From Pyxicephalus adspersus (lineage: Eukaryota > Chordata > Amphibia > Anura > Pyxicephalidae): a stretch of 64,000 bases of DNA. The notes below the pieces were generated by a model, which was not told the DNA's origin, ran no database searches, and saw only the letters and a list, made by a program, of their open reading frames with translations. Positions 34,171 to 46,690 of the stretch are shown one piece after another. Position 1 is the stretch's first letter, and each line of letters begins with the position of its first letter. Both the position numbers and the translations under genes were made by a program. Location of the stretch: assembly GCF_032062135.1 (NCBI RefSeq), contig NC_092866.1:30412756-30476755 (forward strand), given 5' to 3'.

Positions 34171-34979
34171 ACCACAAAGCCTGGACAAGTGGCACCCACT
34201 CCTGGTGTTGTACAGGACAGACCTCCACAGTCTGATGCTCTCTCACCACTTGTTAACCTCTGTGGACGTCCGCATGAGACCTCACAGCTGCGGGTATTCG
34301 GATGCCCCAGGTCTGTGTAGCAGGGGTAAGATGCACCGTATAGCTTCAACCCCAAAGGACTTCCCCATTCCTTTTTAATACTTTCAATATTTCGAACTCA
34401 GTCCATATGGGTTGCATTTCTTAGCAATGTATTTATGAAATTATTTACTACGCCAATAAAAAAAACTTTTTTTCAAGTTAGATATTTAGATTTGAGATTT
34501 GTCCTCAATTTGGGGCATAAAATCATACCATTTTTCACCTAGTATATTCATGGTTGAATTTGAAGATTATTATTCGTATTTGACTAAAGAGAGGGAGATC
34601 TGGGAAACAAGGCTTTCAATGAACTAGCCTTATAGGAAATTAACAAACAAATAAATGAGTTACCTCCCCTCCCAATCTTTTACACAAGAGGAAAACCCCC
34701 TACAGTCAGTGGACTTGCGGGGGACAAAGCGTTGGATTTATTCCAACGCATAGCTGCCAATGCGGACAGTGTCATTACTTAGCTGTCTGCCGGGGCAGCA
34801 TCTGTGTCATTCGTATAATCTGCAGCAGTGTCCTGCGGATCACCACCCCCCTACACAGAGACGACACCTTCTGCACCAGCCTTATCTGAGAGGGGAGTGG
34901 CATGCTGCTGACGTTATGGGGAATCCATATTTATGTAATTTATGGAAAATATGGTAATTTCATCAATACATTATCAACA
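34171..34979 (-). other. Probable L1 5' region plus unassigned sequence
   Basis: GC-richer sequence at 34000-34360 with several CpG sites may be the 5' untranslated region of the antisense L1. From about 34380 the sequence is AT-rich and unassigned. A second CpG-rich patch lies at 34690-34930. Confidence 0.3.
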
Positions 34980-35032
34980 TGACACACTATAGATCATCAT
35001 CATCTATTATTAATACAATGTGGTGCAACAAG

Positions 35033-35254
35033 TTAGGCTTAGTTTACATTTGCAATAAAAAAAAAAAAACAGGGCCAAATACCCCTCTTAAGTGACTTGG
35101 TAACTGCTAGGCACCTGGAATTGGTAACAGGCGGTAAGTGCCTTTTTTTTTTTACGCCTAGCAGTTTTTCAGCAGCAGTGGTTCCTGGTGAGAGGAAAGT
35201 GAGGAATAAACGCCGCAAATGCAACCTTACTGCCAATTTGAATTCAGCCTAACT
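35033..35254. mobile_element. Terminal-repeat module, copy 1 (222 bp)
   Basis: Starts TTAGGCTTAGTTTACATTTG and its reversed right end is TTAGGCTGAATTCAAATTGG. The interior carries GCACCTGGAATTGGTAACAG. The same module occurs at 36905 and, inverted, at 39510. Confidence 0.7.
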
Positions 35255-35645
35255 TCAGATGTCACCTCATTACGTCTGGGTAACACAAACATTTTGTGGG
35301 GAAAAAAAATCACCGGATCTGTCTACAAACTGAGCCCAGCGAGTCCCAAGCTTGCTCAGCTTCCCTCTTTTTTCCCCAAAGTTTACCATTCCATCAAATG
35401 CTGATCTCATTGGGCATGTGTGAGATTGAGCACTTTTTTTACATTATAGGATAGCCCCAGATGTGCAAAAGGAGGAGGATGTGACACAAATATCCCAGTA
35501 GGCTGCGGATTTTCCTTGTAGGCTTTACCACAAGGGCAGTAAAGATGAAAGGGGAGGGGTCCTCCCAAAAAAAATATCAAAAAAGAGGAATGTCACCCTT
35601 TATATTAATGTGTAAAATGTAGTGATGCAGTAATGCAACCAATGA

Positions 35646-35674
35646 CCCCCCCCCCCCCCCCCCCCCCCCCCCCC
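35646..35674 (+). repeat. Homopolymer of about 29 C
   Basis: An uninterrupted run of C inside the fold-back. The corresponding place in copy 2 (about 37390) has no such run. Length is likely unreliable in the assembly. Confidence 0.85.
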
Positions 35675-36904
35675 GCAATCACTGCCCATAATGTATGGGC
35701 AAAAAAAAAACGCCCGTGAAATTTATCCACACGCAGTGTGATAGCTATGTGTGTACAGTCTGCTTGTCACATTCTGCAGCCTAACAACCCACAGTGTTCA
35801 ATCTTTCAGATTTCCTAAATTGTTGGGTTGTAATGACTTGAAAAATTTGGGGTACAAAAGGGGACTCTCATAGCTACTAACAACCAAATTTTCTTTTTTT
35901 TAATTAAAAACTTGTGGAAATTGAACATTTTGGTTGCTGTTTCATAAAAAAGTACACCTAGGAGCCCAAAATTGAAAATGCAAATTAAGGACACTCAGGG
36001 CCATTTTTATAGCAAGGAGCATTGGGGTGGGGCCCCAAATTTTTTTACCTACCTTTCACAAAACTATATTTGTAATACTATGCTGTCCTTTCTATTTCTG
36101 TTCTTTGGGGGAGGTGCAGGAAACTGAAAATGTAGGTGCAAGTGGAGAGCAGATGTATAAACCCCCCTAAAACATAAACCTCTGTCCATCAAACTGTCTG
36201 CTTCCCTACCTTGAACCCTAATTTCTCTAGAACAGAGAGGTGCAGGTAAACAAAAATATAGGTATAAGTGTAGGACAGCTGTGGCTAACACCCCCCAAAC
36301 CACTCTGTTACAGATGACTGTACCCTTCCAGTACCTGAACCCCAATTTCGTTTTGATGGGCGTTTTGAGTTATTTATCAGCACAGCTAGAGAATCGCCTG
36401 TGACCCTGATCTCATCCTAGCTGTGTTGTTCTCTCCCTGCCTGGCTCTGATCAGCAGCTGAACAGATGACAGCGGAGAAGAGAGCACCCTCTCTGATTAG
36501 AGCTGCGGATGAGAACCAGGGGGACACGGCAGCATTACACTACACATGAAGTAACTCATGACAGTATTCTCCACAGAAATTTTTTTTCAGGCTGATGGGG
36601 GGGGGGAGCAGTAGCCGGGTGACAAGAGGGCAGAGCAAGACACAGCAAATTTAATTCCCAGTAGTTTATGCCAATGGTATCCAGTAACCCCTATTATTGT
36701 GTCAGTATTCTACCTATCCCCTGTACTTTGTTATAACTTTCTAATGCCTGCCGTTAGTATGTCCAATTTTTCCATCCTGTGTATTATGCCCCAACTGCCC
36801 AGTGCTGTGTAATGTGACCCAGCTTCCTAAGTTTAGGTGTTCTAAGTTTTAGGAGTGTAATGCCTTGTAGTAGTGTAATAATGCGATCAATGTGGAGTAA
36901 GAAG

Positions 36905-37111
36905 TTAGGCTTAGTTCACATTGGAAGCAAAAGATTGGGCCGTTTATTGTTCCAGAGTGACTACTGGTAACTGCTAGACACCTGGGATTGGTAACAGGCA
37001 GTAAATGTTGGGCTTTTTCAGCGCTAGCATTATTTTAAGCAGCAGTGGTTACTGGCATGAGGAATGGAAGAGGAAATGCAGCAAATGCAACCTTACTGCC
37101 AGTGTGAATTT
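36905..37111. mobile_element. Terminal-repeat module, copy 2
   Basis: Starts TTAGGCTTAGTTCACATTGG and ends ACTGCCAGTGTGAATT, so the right terminal repeat is clipped. The interior matches copy 1, with GGGATTGGTAACAGGCAGTA. Confidence 0.68.
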
Positions 37112-39509
37112 TTGTTAAATTAAAAGAAAGCCTCTGAAGATGCATGCGCAGAAGGGGCAGCCCACAGCCTCCTGGGATATGGGACACAAATATCCCAGGA
37201 AGCTGCGATTTCTCTTTTAGTTATTACCATCATGGCAGTAAAGGCTGAAGGGGAGAGGTCCTTCTCAAAAAAAAAAAAAAAGTGTAAAAATAAAAAATAA
37301 AATAATATATAATATTAATAATATATATATGGGAAAGTCACTGTTTTATATAATGTTAAAAATAAGCCAGGTTAGGGCAGAACAGCCAGTGACCTCCTCT
37401 CATCACAGCCCATAGTCTATAAAAAATAAAACTGTGTGTGAAGTTAATCCATAGTGTGTAATGATGTCAGAGCGTGCGTGTGTTGAAGCTGCTTGGCATA
37501 ATTTGCAGCGTAACAACTCTGTGTTCAAACCTTCAGATCTCCTAAAGCGTTGGTCGTAATTACTTGACATTTTTAGGGTACACGGTACCCTCATAGCTAC
37601 TAATAACCAATTACTTTAAAGAAATAGGGTCACAAGTTTAAAACTTGTGAAAATTGAACATTGGGGTTGCTGTTTCAAAAGAGAGTTTGTGTACGAGCTC
37701 ATAATTGAAAATGCAAATTATGGACTCCCAGGACCACTTCATAGTTCTCCCTAGCCCGCTTTGGGGGGGGGGGGGTGCCCAACTGCTGTGATTATTCCGC
37801 CCCGCACATTTTCAGCAGCTCTGAACGAACACAGGAGAGGCTGCTCTGCTCGCTCCGTTCTCCGCTGATAAGAGCTGATCGCTAATTAGAGCAGGGCCTG
37901 AGGACAGCACAGCTATGAGGAGATCAGGACACAGGCTGTCTTCTCCCCCTCTCATAGCTGTGCCGAGTCTTTTGGGGAAAAAAAAAAAAAAAACAACATC
38001 ATGCAAACAATGTCATCAGAGCAGTGTGTGTAAATGCAGCATGTCACATTCCTCAGCCTTACAGCTCTCTGTGTATAAACCTTCAGATCCCCTAAACTGT
38101 ATGTCATAATGACTTGTAATTTTCAGGGTGCACAGGGAACACATAGTTAGCACCATTCACAATTTCAGCACCCCAGCTTTTACAAATTTCAGGATATGGG
38201 GATCAGAATTGTAAAATCTTGTAAAAATACAACATTGGGGTTGCAGTATTTAAAGCAAGTGTGCCTTGGAGTCCTAAATCATAAATGCAAACTGGGGACC
38301 CCCGTGGCCACTTACATAGAAAGGAGCAATGGGGAAGGGCCCCTAAATTTATACTTATCTCTCACAAATCTATAACTGTCATACTATGTTACCCCGTCTG
38401 CTTCTCTTCTTTGAACCCCAATTTCCCTAGAATGGTGGGGTGTACAAAGCCGAAAATGTAGTTGCGGGAGAGGGGGACAATTTTCGATAACCCCCCCACA
38501 CTAAAATTTCAAACGCACTGCAAACCCAATTTCTCTGGAATGGGAAGTGTAGGAAACTGAAAATGTGTGGGGAACATCTGTGGATAACACCCCCTAAAGT
38601 TTTATCACAATCACATCATTAGAACAAAAAAAAACTCTGCCCATCAAAACGAAATTGGGGTTTAGGTACTGGTAGGGTAAGTCTTGTGTAACAGGGCAGC
38701 ATGTTTTGATGGGCAGACTTTATGTATTGATGCCATGAAGATAAATGTTTCGGGGGTGTTAGCCACAAGTGTCCCCCACCTGCGCCTTTTAATTCGGTTT
38801 ACCTGCACCTCTCTGTTCTAGAGAAATTGGGGTTCAAGGTAGGAAAGCGGACAGTTTGATGGGCAGAGGTTTTCATGTTCTAATGATGCCATGCTAATGA
38901 AATTTTATGGGTTTATACATCTGTTCCCCACTTGCATTTACATTTTCAGTTTCCTGCACCTCCCCATTCCAGATAAATTGGGATTCAAAGAACAGAAGTA
39001 GAAAGGGCAGCATAGTATTACAGTTATAGTTTGGTGAAAGGTAGGTAAAATATTTAGGGGGGCCACCCAAATTCTTCTTACTATGTAAGTGGCCCCGGGG
39101 GTCATTAATTAGCATTTTCCATTTTGGACTCCTAGGTGCACTTTCTTACAAAACAGCAACCCAATTCTTCCAATTTCCACAAGTTTTTAAACTCATGATC
39201 CCCATATTTTGAAATTCAAAAAAGAAATGTTGGATATTAGTAGCTATGAGAGTCCCCTGTGTACCCTAAAAATTTTAGGTAATTACAACCAACAATTTAC
39301 AAGATCTAAAAGATTGAACGCAATGAGTTGTTAGGCTGCAGAACATGACAAGCAGACTTTACATACACTGCGATCACACTGTGGGTGGATACATTTCACA
39401 GGACGTTTTTGTCCTACCCTGTCTGTTGTCTATCCTACCCCCATCTGCGATTACATGCATGATGCTCTTTGTGTTACCTAGGTATAGCGCTAGGAAGTGA
39501 CATCTGAAG

Positions 39510-39784
39510 TTAGGCTGAATTTACATTGGCAGTAAAGTTGCATTTGCTGCGTTTACCCTCACTTACCTCTCGCCAGGAACCAATCCTGCTTGAAAAACCG
39601 CTAGGCCTGAAAAGCCCAACACTTACCGCCTGTTACCAATCCCAGGTGCCCAGCAGTTATCACTGGCTGCCAATCCCTGGTGCCCAGCAGTTATCACCGG
39701 TTACCAATCCCAGGTGCCCAGCAGTTGTCAAGAAGTAGTCACTCAGGAGGGGCATTTTTTACTGCCAATGTGAACTAAGTCTAA
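39510..39784. mobile_element. Terminal-repeat module, copy 3 (inverted, enlarged)
   Basis: Starts TTAGGCTGAATTTACATTGG and its reversed right end is TTAGACTTAGTTCACATTGG. It is about 60 bp longer than the other copies because an internal unit is triplicated at 39637-39735. Confidence 0.7.
39637..39735 (+). repeat. Internal tandem triplication, about 35-bp unit
   Basis: Three consecutive units each contain CCAATCCCAGGTGCCCAGCA (one with CCTGG) followed by GTTATCAC or GTTGTCA. Module copies 1 and 2 have the equivalent unit once. Confidence 0.75.
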
Positions 39785-40570
39785 TTTGTTAAGCCACTTG
39801 GATCACAATATTACACTACTAGAAGGTATTACACTATTAAAACATGGAACTCTAGGGAGTTAGATTAAAATACACAGCACTGGACTGTTGGGGTATAATA
39901 CAAAAAAAAGAGAAAAAATTGTACATTCTAACAAGCCAGGCATTAGAAAGTGGGAACAAAGTATAGGGGGTAGGTAGAACACTGACACAATAGCAGGGGT
40001 TACTGGATACCTATGGCATAAATAACTAGGAGCTCCAAATTTGCTGTGTCTAGCCCCACCCACTTTTTTACCACCCGGCTACAGTTTCCCCCCACTGGGG
40101 TGGGGCCCTTAAATTTAAAAATGCCTTTCACAGAACTATAATTGTCATGCTATGGTACCCTGTCTGCTTCTCTAACTTGAACCCTAATTTCTCTAGAACA
40201 GAGAGGTGCAGGGAAACAAAAATAAAGGTGCAAGTGGTGAATACTCATGGCTAACACCCTCAAACCTTTATCCCCATGCTATCACTAAAATATAAAAAAC
40301 ATTCTATCCATCAAAACGCACCTGTTACACATGACTGTACCCTTCTAGTACCTGAACCCCATTTCGTTTTAGTGGACAGAGTTTATGTTCTAAGGATGCA
40401 ATAATAATGAAATTGTGGTGGATGCTAGCCACAGAATTTTTTTTATATACTTCCCCATTCCAGGAAAATAGGAGTGTTAAAAATTGTCTGTAATGTGTAA
40501 CAGGACAGTGCATTTTGATAGGCAGAGTTTTTTTTATCTTCTAATGATGCTATAGTAATGAAATTATAAG

Positions 40571-41476
40571 GAGAATTAGCACAGAGCAGCCTCACCAAGA
40601 TCCGTTCAGGGCATTAGAACTGAGTATGGGAGGTGGGCGGGAAGGCACTGCAGGTGGGGGCAGCAACCAGCTAAAAAATGTAACGGGCTCTGGAAATTAC
40701 ACATTTGGAACATTCATCATGTATATTTATATGAATGTTTTTCAGCTAAAGAAAAAATACTTTATTTTCTTTACCTATCCTAAAAAAGATGTAAGCTTTT
40801 AGACTAATCTTACACTTGAGCGATAACAGCCTTGTTTCAATACATTATGATTTTATTTACCCAAAATGAATATAACTTTTATATAATTATATAATTATCA
40901 CTATATATCTATGATTGGTAACCATATGATAACGCTATTTAGACAGATATACTCTCCTTTTTCTTCTATCACCTTACCCTTAAATACTAAGATCAATGGA
41001 TCTACTACCAAAAATGAGTAACGTATTTATTATTATTCTTCCCTCCTTTTTTTCCCTTTTCAAAAACGCAATACATAACTAAAGCAGATGTTTACAATCC
41101 ACTCTAGAACAAATAATGAAGGCAGACACGTACAAACGTGAACATATAATTTTATTTTGTCTTAATGACCTAACAGAAAATATTGTCTGATTCTTTTGCA
41201 ACTCATTTTTATTACATATCAACACCTCACTAATCAAATTATATATACATATATATCATCTATACTTACCCGGCTAATACAACAATCACTATATATTATA
41301 TAGGAATAATACTTAATTATATGAATACATGAAACATGTTTGTATGCATATGCCCTTGTTTTTCTTGTAATTCAAACAATATAATTGCTAACTATACTAT
41401 TAGATTTATACTTCTAAATGTAATTTGAATATCCTTTTTATGTCAATAGCCTGTTAATTTAAAGTCTCTGAGTCTG
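40571..41476 (+). other. AT-rich body of hammerhead-motif element copy 3
   Basis: Very AT-rich, non-coding, running into the core at 41477. The 5' limit is unclear. Resembles the bodies before copies 2 and 4 in composition only. Confidence 0.35.
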
Positions 41477-41507
41477 CTGAGGAAGCAAATCAGTGAAACG
41501 CATTGAT
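41477..41507 (+). ncRNA. Hammerhead-ribozyme-like core, copy 3
   Basis: CTGAGGA (41477-41483) and GAAAC (41495-41499) are kept, but helix II (GC..GT) and the cleavage triplet (GCATT) are degenerate. About 140 nt later TTTTGCCAAAAACCCCTTTG and TTTTTTGATT (41648-41675) form the 3' signature, preceded by AATAAAATCTAA near 41633. Element end about 41690. Confidence 0.5.
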
Positions 41508-41690
41508 TGGAGACAATGCTATATTGTATGATCACGTAAAAGAAACTTAAAATATTATCTTGTTTAAGATTGTTGCTGTATATCATTGTAAAGATAGTTA
41601 TATTTATATGGCAATCATTTTATTATAGCTATAATAAAATCTAATTATTTTGCCAAAAACCCCTTTGCTTTTTTGATTTATGTCTAGTTG

Positions 41691-42120
41691 TTATTTCCAT
41701 TAATGTTTACATTTTTTTTTTTTTGCTTACCAAAAAACCCTTTTTCTGGTTTCATTAAACTCATCCCTTCCAGTTACATAAAATTTTACTTTTTTCAAAG
41801 GTGCATATTTATCATTTGTGCCAGCCTAAATTTTCACCTATTGGTAAACTATTTCATGATCATGGGTGCCCCGGATGCCCAGGCTTAAATTACCTATTTT
41901 ACTATTTGTATTGGATAAACTCACAATAACTAGCTCAAAACATGCTTTTACACTCGTTCCCCATTCTTATCTGCTTTTTGTGTTTGAACACACATCTTCT
42001 GTTCATTTATTTTGGTTTATGTAATTTGTCATGTGTTTATTAGGGAAACGGCAAACCATATTCATGAGGTTGATTAAACATAGAGCAATCCTATGTAATG
42101 TATATTTAACCAAAAGGACT
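41691..42120. other. AT-rich spacer, nothing recognised
   Basis: A poly-T run near 41712 and no assignable motif. A 66-codon frame (41688-41888) is low complexity. Confidence 0.35.
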
Positions 42121-42516
42121 TACAGGTAGTCCCCAGGTTACATAGGAGATAGGGACTTTAGGTTTGTTCTTACACTGAATTTGTAAGTGGGAACAGGTAC
42201 ATTGTGTTAACATATGCATATGCAATTAGGACAGATGTTTGTCTCAATAAATTATTAGGCAGCGTAGTGTCAGTTACTGTATAAAATCCAATCACAAAGT
42301 AAAAAAAAAAAAAAAGTTTGTCTTGGTCATTAAAGAGTTACAAGGTGTTACAGATCAGCTCAGCTCTTAAGATCACCCACAACTTCAGCTGTGTTTAGCA
42401 AAAGATTTCTTCTGCAAGACATACAAACCGCCTCCTCCCTGCACAGGAGCAAGCAGGGAATCCCCCGTTCGTATCTAGGAGTCGTCTGTACGTCCTTAAC
42501 TCGGGGACTGGCTGTA
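42121..42516. mobile_element. Tigger/pogo-type MITE, 396 bp
   Basis: The left end is TACAGGTAGTCCCCAGGTTA and the right end reversed is TACAGCCAGTCCCCGAGTTA, each beginning with TA. The interior at 42222-42310 is the inverse complement of 9400-9485 in the MITE at 8920, so the two families share internal sequence. An A16 run lies at about 42301. No transposase. Confidence 0.78.
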
Positions 42517-42596
42517 TATCGTTTAGGATGATCTATTGACAGCTAAGTAAATATTCAAGACTTTTTTAGGTTGGCAAATTTTATTTTAATTACCTA

Positions 42597-43285
42597 TCAA
42601 ATCCAAAGTATTTCCCTTACAGAAAAAGGGAAGCTGCTCTTATAATATCTTGTCTGGACTATTGTAACATCCTCTTCTCTGGTATTCCTCTCACCAGAAT
42701 CTCTGCTCCACAATCGATTATGAATGCTGCAGCCAGACTTATCCATTCTTTCCACCACTCCTCTTCTGCTGCATGCCTTTGAAGTACTCTTTATTGGCTT
42801 CCATTTCACCTGAGAATCAAATTCAAGCTCCTGTGCCTTCAAATCCCTCCACAGTTCTTGCCCCACTTACCTTTCTGACCTGGTAGAAAGATACTCCCCA
42901 GCCGCTCTTTTCACTCCTCCAATGAACTACTAATGACTACCTCACTCATAACCTCATCACACACAGTGCTTAAAGTCTTTTCTAGAGCTGCCCCCACTCT
43001 CTGGAATGGTCTTCCTCACCCTATTTGACTTACTCCCACTTTCTGGTCATCTCAAAACCCATCTTGTCAAACTTGTCCACCCATCCTCTTTTGTCTCCTA
43101 AATCCTCACTACTTCCCACCACTCTATATTTCCCCTCCTATTGAGTGATACTTTCCCCACCTCCTAGATTGTAAGCTCTTCGGGGCAGGATCCTCTCCTC
43201 CTCCTGTGTCACTGTCTGCATCTGTCTGTCATATGCAACCTGCATAATATGTTGGCGCTAAATAAAGCCTAATTAATAATATTAA
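42597..43285 (+). pseudogene. L2-type LINE 3' end: RT C-terminal segment and tail
   Basis: The frame near 42650-42850 reads LDYCNILFSGIPLTRISAPQ, SIMNAAARLIHSFHH and TLYWLPFHLRIKFKLLCLQI, the C-terminal end of L2/CR1-clade reverse transcriptases (LDYCN, NAAARL and HWLP motifs). APTLWNGLP, another clade hallmark, follows near 42990. The 3' end has GATTGTAAGCTCTTCGGGGC and ATATGTTGGCGCTAAATAAA with an AAT-rich tail, shared with the SINE at 8376-8716. The upstream part of the element is missing. Confidence 0.85.
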
Positions 43286-46200
43286 TTAAAAAAATTGAAA
43301 CTATGACAGACATCCTGGTGACAGGTTTATGGTTTTAACAATAAAGAGCCTTCATGGCAGCATATGAAAGGGTAGTATAGAAGTGTTGTGGCCAATTTGG
43401 ACAGAGGTCATGCGAGTTGCATCAGTAAAGGTGTTGCTATATCCCCTTTTTGATTACATATACAGAGCATGTAGTAGGAATGTCAGGTTTTCTTAAATCC
43501 ATCCCCCCAACTATACCTGTATTACCACTCTGCAGCCAAACAGATTAAAAGGAAACAATACTTGCATGGAAATAGTAGTTAGTAAAAGGTAAATGTAATT
43601 GGCTAAAGAAACAAATCTGAAAAATCCAAATGATTTGTAATGTGTCTTCAAATAGACCTTTTATAAAACCATTGCTGAATATGAGGATGACAGTAGTAAT
43701 AATGATATATTATATATGTTGAAAATGTCTATTGTTCATGATGTCACACCAGCTGATTTTGAAGCTATGTTGGTACATACAGACATTGAGAAAGCCAATT
43801 TTGAAGGATTTTAAATTTATGTGTTCAAATTGTTGGAAAAGCCCGTCCTCTATTTCAGACAAGGGGTTCAGTACTAATGTTGCCATTCTTGTAGGCTTTA
43901 TCCACACCTAAATCACTAGTTGTTTAGTAATGATTTTCTAGTCCTTCTAGACTTGTTGTTCTTGTTTCATTCATTGTGTAACTGCAATACCTACAACATT
44001 GGCAAAGCCTATAATAAAAAAATAAAAGTTTCAATAAAAGTTTTAAAAACGAAGTTGCTGTTTTCAATGCTAGCAGTAATACCCACATTGATGTGTTGAC
44101 GGTGTTGAAACTGGGTTGATTGAAAAATATCGAATAAAAATGTAAGTGGTAGGCAAGAATACATTTTTTGAAGGTGCATAGTGAAATAAAGATATCAAAA
44201 ACTGTAAATCAGCAATTTACAAAAAGTAACATGCTAAGAAGTCCTCTGTGAGCCAAAAGTGAAAGGCACTTTTAATAGACATTAAGGGCTCATGATTTGC
44301 TTTACACTTGGCATCTCCGCTGGAAGTTTGACACCTTAAAACCTAGGAAGGCTCCGCTCAATTCTCTGTTAGCAGGAGAAGGTCAGGAATGATAATACTT
44401 GAGTTCCTGAAATTTTTAATCACTTAGGTGGCTCTCTGTATTTCTACTGTTTACTAGCAATATGTACCTTAACAACTTGCCTTTATTCTTGCCTTTCCTA
44501 TTACCCTCAAAGCTGGAAAAATCAGAGAATGTGTAACCTCATTTACATATGACAATTATTCAATTGGTTTTGTAGGAGGGATTATCTTTCAGCACTAAAC
44601 AGAAGGCCTGAAATGTGTACACAACCTTTTGCTTGAGGCCACCAGGCATTTTTGGGTCGTCGCCTCACCACCTGATAACTTCCTGGGGCCCTGACCATTG
44701 CTCAGTGTAGAAAGGATCCACTCATACTACTGGCGCCAGAGATCTCAGCATTGTTAAAGCAAATGCTGACAAGATCTCCCAGATTGCTGAGCTCTCTACT
44801 ACCACTGAGAAAAGGTATAGAAAACATTACCCTGCCAAAGGACCCAGGGGTAAGCAGTTCACAGAAAATAAAACCAAGAAGGAGGAAACAGGGTATATCA
44901 TTACATAGATGAGTGAGTGGAGATAAAGAAAGGCAACCTAACTGTTTAAGGACCAATGAGATTCCCTGCAAAGAGGTGGCTCAGATATGTGAGCCCCGGG
45001 GCACTAGGAAGGCTTGGGTTTCCATAGGTTACAAACCGTCAGCAGTGAGTACAAGGCTGGGTGAGAAAAATGCCTTTTTTTTTAGTTTTTTGCTCACAGT
45101 TGCTCATAGGGAATAAATGTTATTTTGAGCTGTTCAGTATTGCCCACTCCCACCCACCATCAAATGTTTCAACCTTGGTTCATCAATAGCACAGGAGTTG
45201 CAGCTCCCAAGAAGCTGGCAGGGAGCCAACCAACATTCTTCTCTACTAACTTCAGAGAAAATAGAAAGTTCCATATAGTGACTAACACACACAATAACAA
45301 AAATATTAAAGCGTAAATATTTAAAACTGGAAAGTTACAACAAATAATCCTTTTAAAATAAGTACTTAAATGCAAAAAGGTGAATACCAAAGTTAAAAAA
45401 ATTAATAAGTGATACTGCTAGATGAAGTTATTCTTGGGTAAAAATGGCAATATTACCTCAGCTAATGACAGATTTAACGGTTTATTGATAGTTTTCAAAT
45501 CATTTTATTATTAATGGGCTGCATAAGAACCAGCAGCCATCAACATCCCAAAATTTAAATGTCCATGTTTGCTATATGCCTAAGTCTGGCCCTTTCACAT
45601 ATTTTCAGGCACAAAAAAGTTGCATTGTGATATGCTATAGTACACATTGGTAACACATCGTAGATATGGTTTTTTAATAAAAGAGGAAAAAATGGCGAAG
45701 TGCCCAATATAAACACAATAAACAAAATGGATATTGATATGAAAATGATTCTCAATTCAATATATAAACTTCTCTGCTCTGGGTTTTCCTGCATACTAAA
45801 ATAATTACTCTCAGAATTCTTTCCCAGCTCTTTTAGAAAAGTAAATTCTATTCTATTCTATTGATCTTTCTAAAAAATACAGAGTCCTCATATTTTGTAC
45901 TAAAATAAAACTTCATACACTGTAACCAGCTTTCCCAGCTATTTTCTGTGAAGTACAAAATAACTAATACCTGTTTAAGAGAAGAGAAGGTACAGCACAG
46001 AGTCACAACATTGCCTTTCCTTATGTGCAGTACAGCGAGAAAGCAATGTCACCCTAGGACCAAAGGTGTTACTGCCAGAATCACCAGACAAAAAAAATGT
46101 TGCAGCCACCTTACTTTAGGGTTAGTGCAATATAGTAAACCTGAAAGAGGTTTTAACCCTGCCCTACATTATCTAAACTTTGATAAACGCTGGTAGCACT

Positions 46201-46425
46201 TATGAAGAAGCCTAAAGTTAGGGAAATTATAGGAAGTCTCTGGATAATTTCTTGAAAATGCTAGCTGCCTGCACCTTTATTAATGTACTATGCTATGGTA
46301 AGCCAATAAAATATTGTTAGCCTGTCGCTGCTGCTCCAGATATTTACCTTCCTAAGACGTGAACAATTATACTTAAACTCATTTACAACAGGTTACAATA
46401 ATCTCCATATCATTTATGACAGCAG
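43286..46425. other. 3 kb unassigned DNA
   Basis: No transposon motif or convincing reading frame is seen. An A-rich stretch with AATAAA words lies near 44010-44050. The segment 44640-45060 is somewhat GC-richer and has an 89-codon antisense frame without known domains. Possibly low-copy host sequence. Confidence 0.4.
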
Positions 46426-46690
46426 TTGTCAACCGGTGATCTGCAGGTCTGGCCAGTACACCCCTCTGCAGGGGTCAGGAGAAGGACCCCGCTAGGGGGG
46501 GCACACTGGCCAGGGCCGCGGGCCATGCCTCCCATATGGATCACAGGCCCAGACCTGCGATGGGAGAGTGGGGGGGTTCTGGCATCATGACGTCATTCTA
46601 GGGAAAGTTTCTTCCCCTATGAGTGACACACGGCTCCCCACGCATGCGCAGTCCGGAGTCTGTAAATTTAGTGGTCAGTGAGGTCCAACC
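46426..46690. repeat. GC-rich dispersed repeat, hAT-like start
   Basis: Begins GTTGTCAACCGGTGATCTGC, similar to 3690, continues with GGCC-rich and GGGGGG-containing sequence and a CATGACGTCAT palindrome, and fades near GTCCAACCAC at 46688. Might be a hAT MITE, but no target duplication was confirmed. Confidence 0.35.

Larger units (their letters stand above)
34980..40570. repeat. 5.6-kb fold-back of related non-coding repeats
   Basis: A set of blocks recurs in both orientations. Blocks from 36600 to about 38570 return in inverse order at 40080 to about 38640, making a long imperfect palindrome centred near 38600. A further forward copy occupies 35033-36360, and a partial forward copy 40080-40400. 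Shared words include CTTGAACCCTAATTTCTCTA, GAGAGGTGCAGG, TGATGGGCAGA and CCCCAATTTCGTTTTGATGG. No coding sequence was found. It is a composite of MITE-like units, not a simple satellite. Confidence 0.7.

Noticed and set aside
39637..39735. CRISPR-like direct repeats
   Set aside because: The units are contiguous without unique spacers and the genome is a vertebrate.
46196..46235. Eighth hammerhead-like core (ATGAAGAAGCC, CCTAA/TTAGG stem, GAAAT)
   Set aside because: The order is suggestive and helix II is good, but CTGA is lost, there is no GUH triplet, and no TTTTGCC signature follows at the family spacing.
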